Of a DNA stretch of 7,855 nucleotides, positions 5,827 to 7,855 are shown one piece after another. Positions within the stretch are counted from its first letter, which is position 1; every line of letters begins with the position of its first letter. The notes below the pieces were generated by a model. The model worked only from the letters and a program-made list of their open reading frames with translations, was not told where the DNA came from and made no database searches. This stretch comes from SAR324 cluster bacterium. GTDB taxonomy: Bacteria; SAR324; JACQKK01. A program made the translations under genes and the position numbers. The DNA lies in the NCBI GenBank assembly GCA_027296185.1, contig JAPUJL010000333.1, positions 1 to 7,855 on the forward strand. The letters run 5' to 3'.

Positions 5827-7164
5827 ATGTTCGAAGCGCTTACGGAAAAACTTTCGACCGGCCTGCGCCGCATCCGCGGGCAATCCCGGCTCAGCGAGGA
5901 GAACATCCGCTCCGCGCTGCAGGAAGTGCGGACGGCGCTGCTGGAAGCCGATGTCCACTTCCGGGTGGTGCGGGCTTTCCTCCAGGCGGTGCAGGATCGG
6001 GCGTTGGGCGGGGAGGTGCCGGCGGGCCTCACGGCCGGGCAGCACTTCATCCAGATCGTCAGCGACGAGCTGGCTCAAACGATGGGCGGCCAGCACCAGG
6101 AGCTGAACCTGGGCGGGGAGCCCCCGGCGGCGGTGATGCTGGTGGGGCTGCAGGGCTCGGGAAAGACCTCCACGGCGGGCAAGCTGGCACACCTGCTGAA
6201 GCAGGAGGGCCGCACGCCGTACCTGGTGCCGGCCGATACGTATCGTCCGGCGGCGATCGAGCAATTGCAGACCCTTGCCGCCACGCTGGAGGTGGATTGC
6301 TTTCCCTCGACGACGGATATGGACCCGGTCGAGATCGCCCGCGGCGGACTGGCGGCGGCACGGGCGGAAGGCGCCGCGGTGGTGCTGATCGATACGGCGG
6401 GCCGGCTGCACCTGGACGACGATCTGATGGCGGAGCTGGAGCGGATCAAGGCCGCCGTGGAGCCCAGGGAAATCCTGTTCGTCGCCGACGGCATGACCGG
6501 GCAGGATGCCGTGAATACCGCGAGCGCCTTCCACGAGCGGCTCGGCCTGACCGGCCACGTGCTTACCAAGATGGACGGCGATGCCCGGGGCGGGGCGGCG
6601 CTTTCCATCCGGGCGATCACGCAGCAGCCGATCAAGTTCATGGGGGTGGGGGAGAAGCTGGAGAATCTCGAGAAATTCCACCCAGAGCGCATCGCCTCGC
6701 GCATCCTGGGCATGGGGGATCTGGTTTCGCTCATCGAAAAAGCGCGGGATACCTTCGACGAGCGGCAGGCCCTGGAGCTGCACAACAAAATACGGCGCAA
6801 CGAGTTCACCCTCAGCGATTTTCTCGATCAGATCCGCGCGATTCACAGCATGGGCTCCATCAAGGAGCTCCTCGACATGGTGCCGGGCATGTCCGGCGCC
6901 ATGAAGAACGCCTCGGGAGACGAGCGGCAATTGGTGCGGATCGAGGCGATCATCTGCTCCATGACCCGTGCCGAGCGGATGAACCACAACGTGATCAACA
7001 TGTCGCGGCGCAACCGCATTGCCAGAGGCAGCGGCACGCGTACCAGCGACGTGAACCGGTTGTTGAAGCAGTTCGCGCAAATGCGCAAGATGATGAAAAA
7101 AATGACGGCCGCCGGCGATCCGCGCCGGGCCATGCAGATGGCGCGCTCGATGATGCCCGGCTAG
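5827..7164 (+). CDS. ffh: Signal recognition particle protein Ffh (SRP54 GTPase)
   Basis: The 445-residue SRP GTPase binds 4.5S RNA and signal sequences on nascent chains, then docks with FtsY to deliver ribosomes to the inner membrane. The N domain is a helical bundle (1 to about 90). The G domain carries P-loop Gly107-[10 protein letters not shown]137-Thr-Tyr-Arg-Pro-Ala-Ala, Asp189-Thr-Ala-Gly-Arg, Thr247-Lys-Met-Asp and Gly273-Val-Gly-Glu. The methionine-rich M domain (about 295-445) includes the RNA-binding Ser-Arg-Arg-x-Arg-Ile-Ala-Arg-Gly-Ser-Gly (393-403) and a Met/Lys-rich end. Length and motifs are complete. I chose the ATG at 5827 because Met-Phe-Glu-x-Leu-Thr matches the family N-terminus. 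A TTG at 5812 would add five residues and cannot be excluded, since no strong ribosome binding site precedes either. rpsP follows after 52 nt, a common bacterial order. Confidence 0.97.
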   Translation: MFEALTEKLSTGLRRIRGQSRLSEENIRSALQEVRTALLEADVHFRVVRAFLQAVQDRALGGEVPAGLTAGQHFIQIVSDELAQTMGGQHQELNLGGEPPAAVMLVGLQGSGKTSTAGKLAHLLKQEGRTPYLVPADTYRPAAIEQLQTLAATLEVDCFPSTTDMDPVEIARGGLAAARAEGAAVVLIDTAGRLHLDDDLMAELERIKAAVEPREILFVADGMTGQDAVNTASAFHERLGLTGHVLTKMDGDARGGAALSIRAITQQPIKFMGVGEKLENLEKFHPERIASRILGMGDLVSLIEKARDTFDERQALELHNKIRRNEFTLSDFLDQIRAIHSMGSIKELLDMVPGMSGAMKNASGDERQLVRIEAIICSMTRAERMNHNVINMSRRNRIARGSGTRTSDVNRLLKQFAQMRKMMKKMTAAGDPRRAMQMARSMMPG

Positions 7165-7206
7165 ACGGGCGGCATGGGCGGCAGGCGCCCCTTTAGCGGC
7201 ACAACA

Positions 7207-7216
7207 CGGAGGAAAG
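7207..7216 (+). promoter_or_regulatory. Ribosome binding site of rpsP
   Basis: GGAGG at 7208-7212 lies 4 nt before the GTG at 7217. The spacing is slightly short but the match is strong, and it supports this GTG as the start. The resulting N-terminus, Thr-Thr-Arg-Ile-Arg-Leu-Ala-Arg, fits S16. Confidence 0.7.
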
Positions 7217-7855
7217 GTGACCACACGAATTCGATTGGCCCGCGGCGGTTCCAAGAAGCGCCCGTTCTACCGCATCGTCGTGGCGGACAAGGCCGCCCCG
7301 CGGGACGGACGCTATGTCGAGCGCATCGGCAGCTACAATCCCCTGCTCGAGAACAACAAGGCGACCTTCGACAAGGAGCGGGCGGAGTACTGGCTGGGCG
7401 TGGGCGCCCGGCCGTCGGACCGGGTGGTCAAGTTGATGTCCGTGGTGGGCATCGAGGTGCCCGCCAAACTGCGGGATTTCAAGCCCCCCGCGCCGGCCAA
7501 GCAGGGCCTGATCCAGCAACAACTGGAAGAAAAGCGCAAGGCGGCCCTGGAAGCCAAGGAGAAAGCAGCCAAAGCGAAGGAAGAAGCGGCGAAGGAGAGG
7601 GCCGCCAAGGAGAAAGCAGTCAAGGAAGAAGCGGCAAAGGCGGAGGCAGCCAAAGAAGAAGCGGCGAAGGCAGAGGCCGCTCAGGAAGAAGACGCTAAGG
7701 CGGCCGAGAAAGAAAAGGCCAAAGCGGCCGAAGCCGCGCAGGAGGAACCGGCCAAAGAAGAAGCGCCTAAAGCGGAGGCCTCTCAGGAAGAAGACGCTAA
7801 GTCGGCCGAAACCGCGCAGGACAAGCCGGCCAAACAAGAAGCGCCTAAAGCGAAG
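7217..7855 (+). CDS. rpsP: 30S ribosomal protein S16 with a long Ala/Lys/Glu tail (3' end missing)
   Basis: Residues 1 to about 85 are a standard S16 domain, a small-subunit protein needed for 30S assembly. Visible family blocks are [31 protein letters not shown] and a Trp-Leu-x-x-Gly-Ala-x-Pro-Ser-Asp segment. After a short linker the frame stays open for more than 100 further codons of almost only Ala, Lys, Glu, Pro and Gln, reaching the window end without a stop: at least 213 codons, against roughly 80-90 for a basic S16. Extended S16 tails occur in some phyla, but this one is long and internally repeated. It is predicted to be a charged helix or disordered. The start is GTG with a good ribosome binding site, 52 nt after ffh, probably in one transcript with it. 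The stop and any rimM-trmD-rplS genes lie outside. Confidence 0.93.
   Translation, partial: MTTRIRLARGGSKKRPFYRIVVADKAAPRDGRYVERIGSYNPLLENNKATFDKERAEYWLGVGARPSDRVVKLMSVVGIEVPAKLRDFKPPAPAKQGLIQQQLEEKRKAALEAKEKAAKAKEEAAKERAAKEKAVKEEAAKAEAAKEEAAKAEAAQEEDAKAAEKEKAKAAEAAQEEPAKEEAPKAEASQEEDAKSAETAQDKPAKQEAPKAK
7553..7855 (+). repeat. In-frame degenerate repeats coding the S16 tail
   Basis: A low-complexity GC/purine-rich tract. The word GCCAAGGAGAAAGCAG occurs at 7553-7568 and 7604-7619, 51 bp (17 codons) apart. A 35-bp segment at 7673-7707 recurs at 7775-7809 with two mismatches, 102 bp (34 codons) apart. The next block, beginning CCGCGCAGGA at 7734, recurs at 7812, 78 bp apart. The second copy of the unit therefore lacks 24 bp (8 codons). 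All spacings keep the reading frame, which points to growth by in-frame duplication. Confidence 0.8.

Noticed and set aside
5716..7254. A 512-codon minus-strand open frame across ffh
   Set aside because: It is antisense to a complete ffh with all GTPase motifs. The composition is His/Arg/Leu-rich and there is no recognisable domain.
7193..7837. A 214-codon minus-strand open frame with Phe/Leu/Arg repeats
   Set aside because: It is the reverse complement of the Ala/Lys/Glu repeat tail of S16. The apparent hydrophobic repeat is an artefact of that composition.

Overview
The window comes from a GC-rich, Gram-negative bacterium. Lipid A and LPS heptose enzymes imply an outer membrane, and a periplasmic quinoprotein dehydrogenase with its own c-type cytochrome implies respiratory oxidation of an alcohol or similar substrate. 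The ffh-rpsP pair is a widespread housekeeping arrangement. The S16 N-terminus and the Ffh protein look proteobacterial or close to it (Deltaproteobacteria-like, NC10 or Binatota-type lineages are possible), but sequence inspection alone does not fix the phylum.

Layout. (1) Positions 3-918, plus strand: two small secreted glycine-zipper proteins that look like diverged tandem paralogues. The first is cut by the window edge. (2) Positions 936-2533, plus strand: an LpxL/HtrB-family acyltransferase overlapping by ATGA with gmhB, a two-gene envelope and LPS module. (3) Positions 2629-5339, minus strand, convergent with gmhB: an apparent operon in the order PQQ dehydrogenase (5339-3576), monohaem cytochrome c (3462-3037), small secreted protein of unknown function (3027-2629). 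A 113-nt gap rich in stem-loops separates the first two genes, and the third is nearly fused to the second. (4) Positions 5340-5826: a 487-nt divergent intergenic region with the ribosome binding site and leader of the dehydrogenase on one side and a sigma70-like promoter for ffh on the other. (5) Positions 5827-7855, plus strand: ffh, then rpsP, whose S16 domain carries a very long Ala/Lys/Glu repeat tail running off the window.

The most interesting unit is the quinoprotein operon. The dehydrogenase has the metal ligands of the methanol dehydrogenase family, including the extra aspartate (Asp-Tyr-Asp) that marks lanthanide-using XoxF/ExaF enzymes. It lacks the adjacent-cysteine pair normally found over PQQ and has a cysteine-containing insertion next to the metal site. 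It is probably a divergent, possibly lanthanide-dependent quinoprotein. Electrons would pass to the co-encoded cytochrome, and the third protein would be an unassigned periplasmic partner. Its substrate cannot be read from the sequence.
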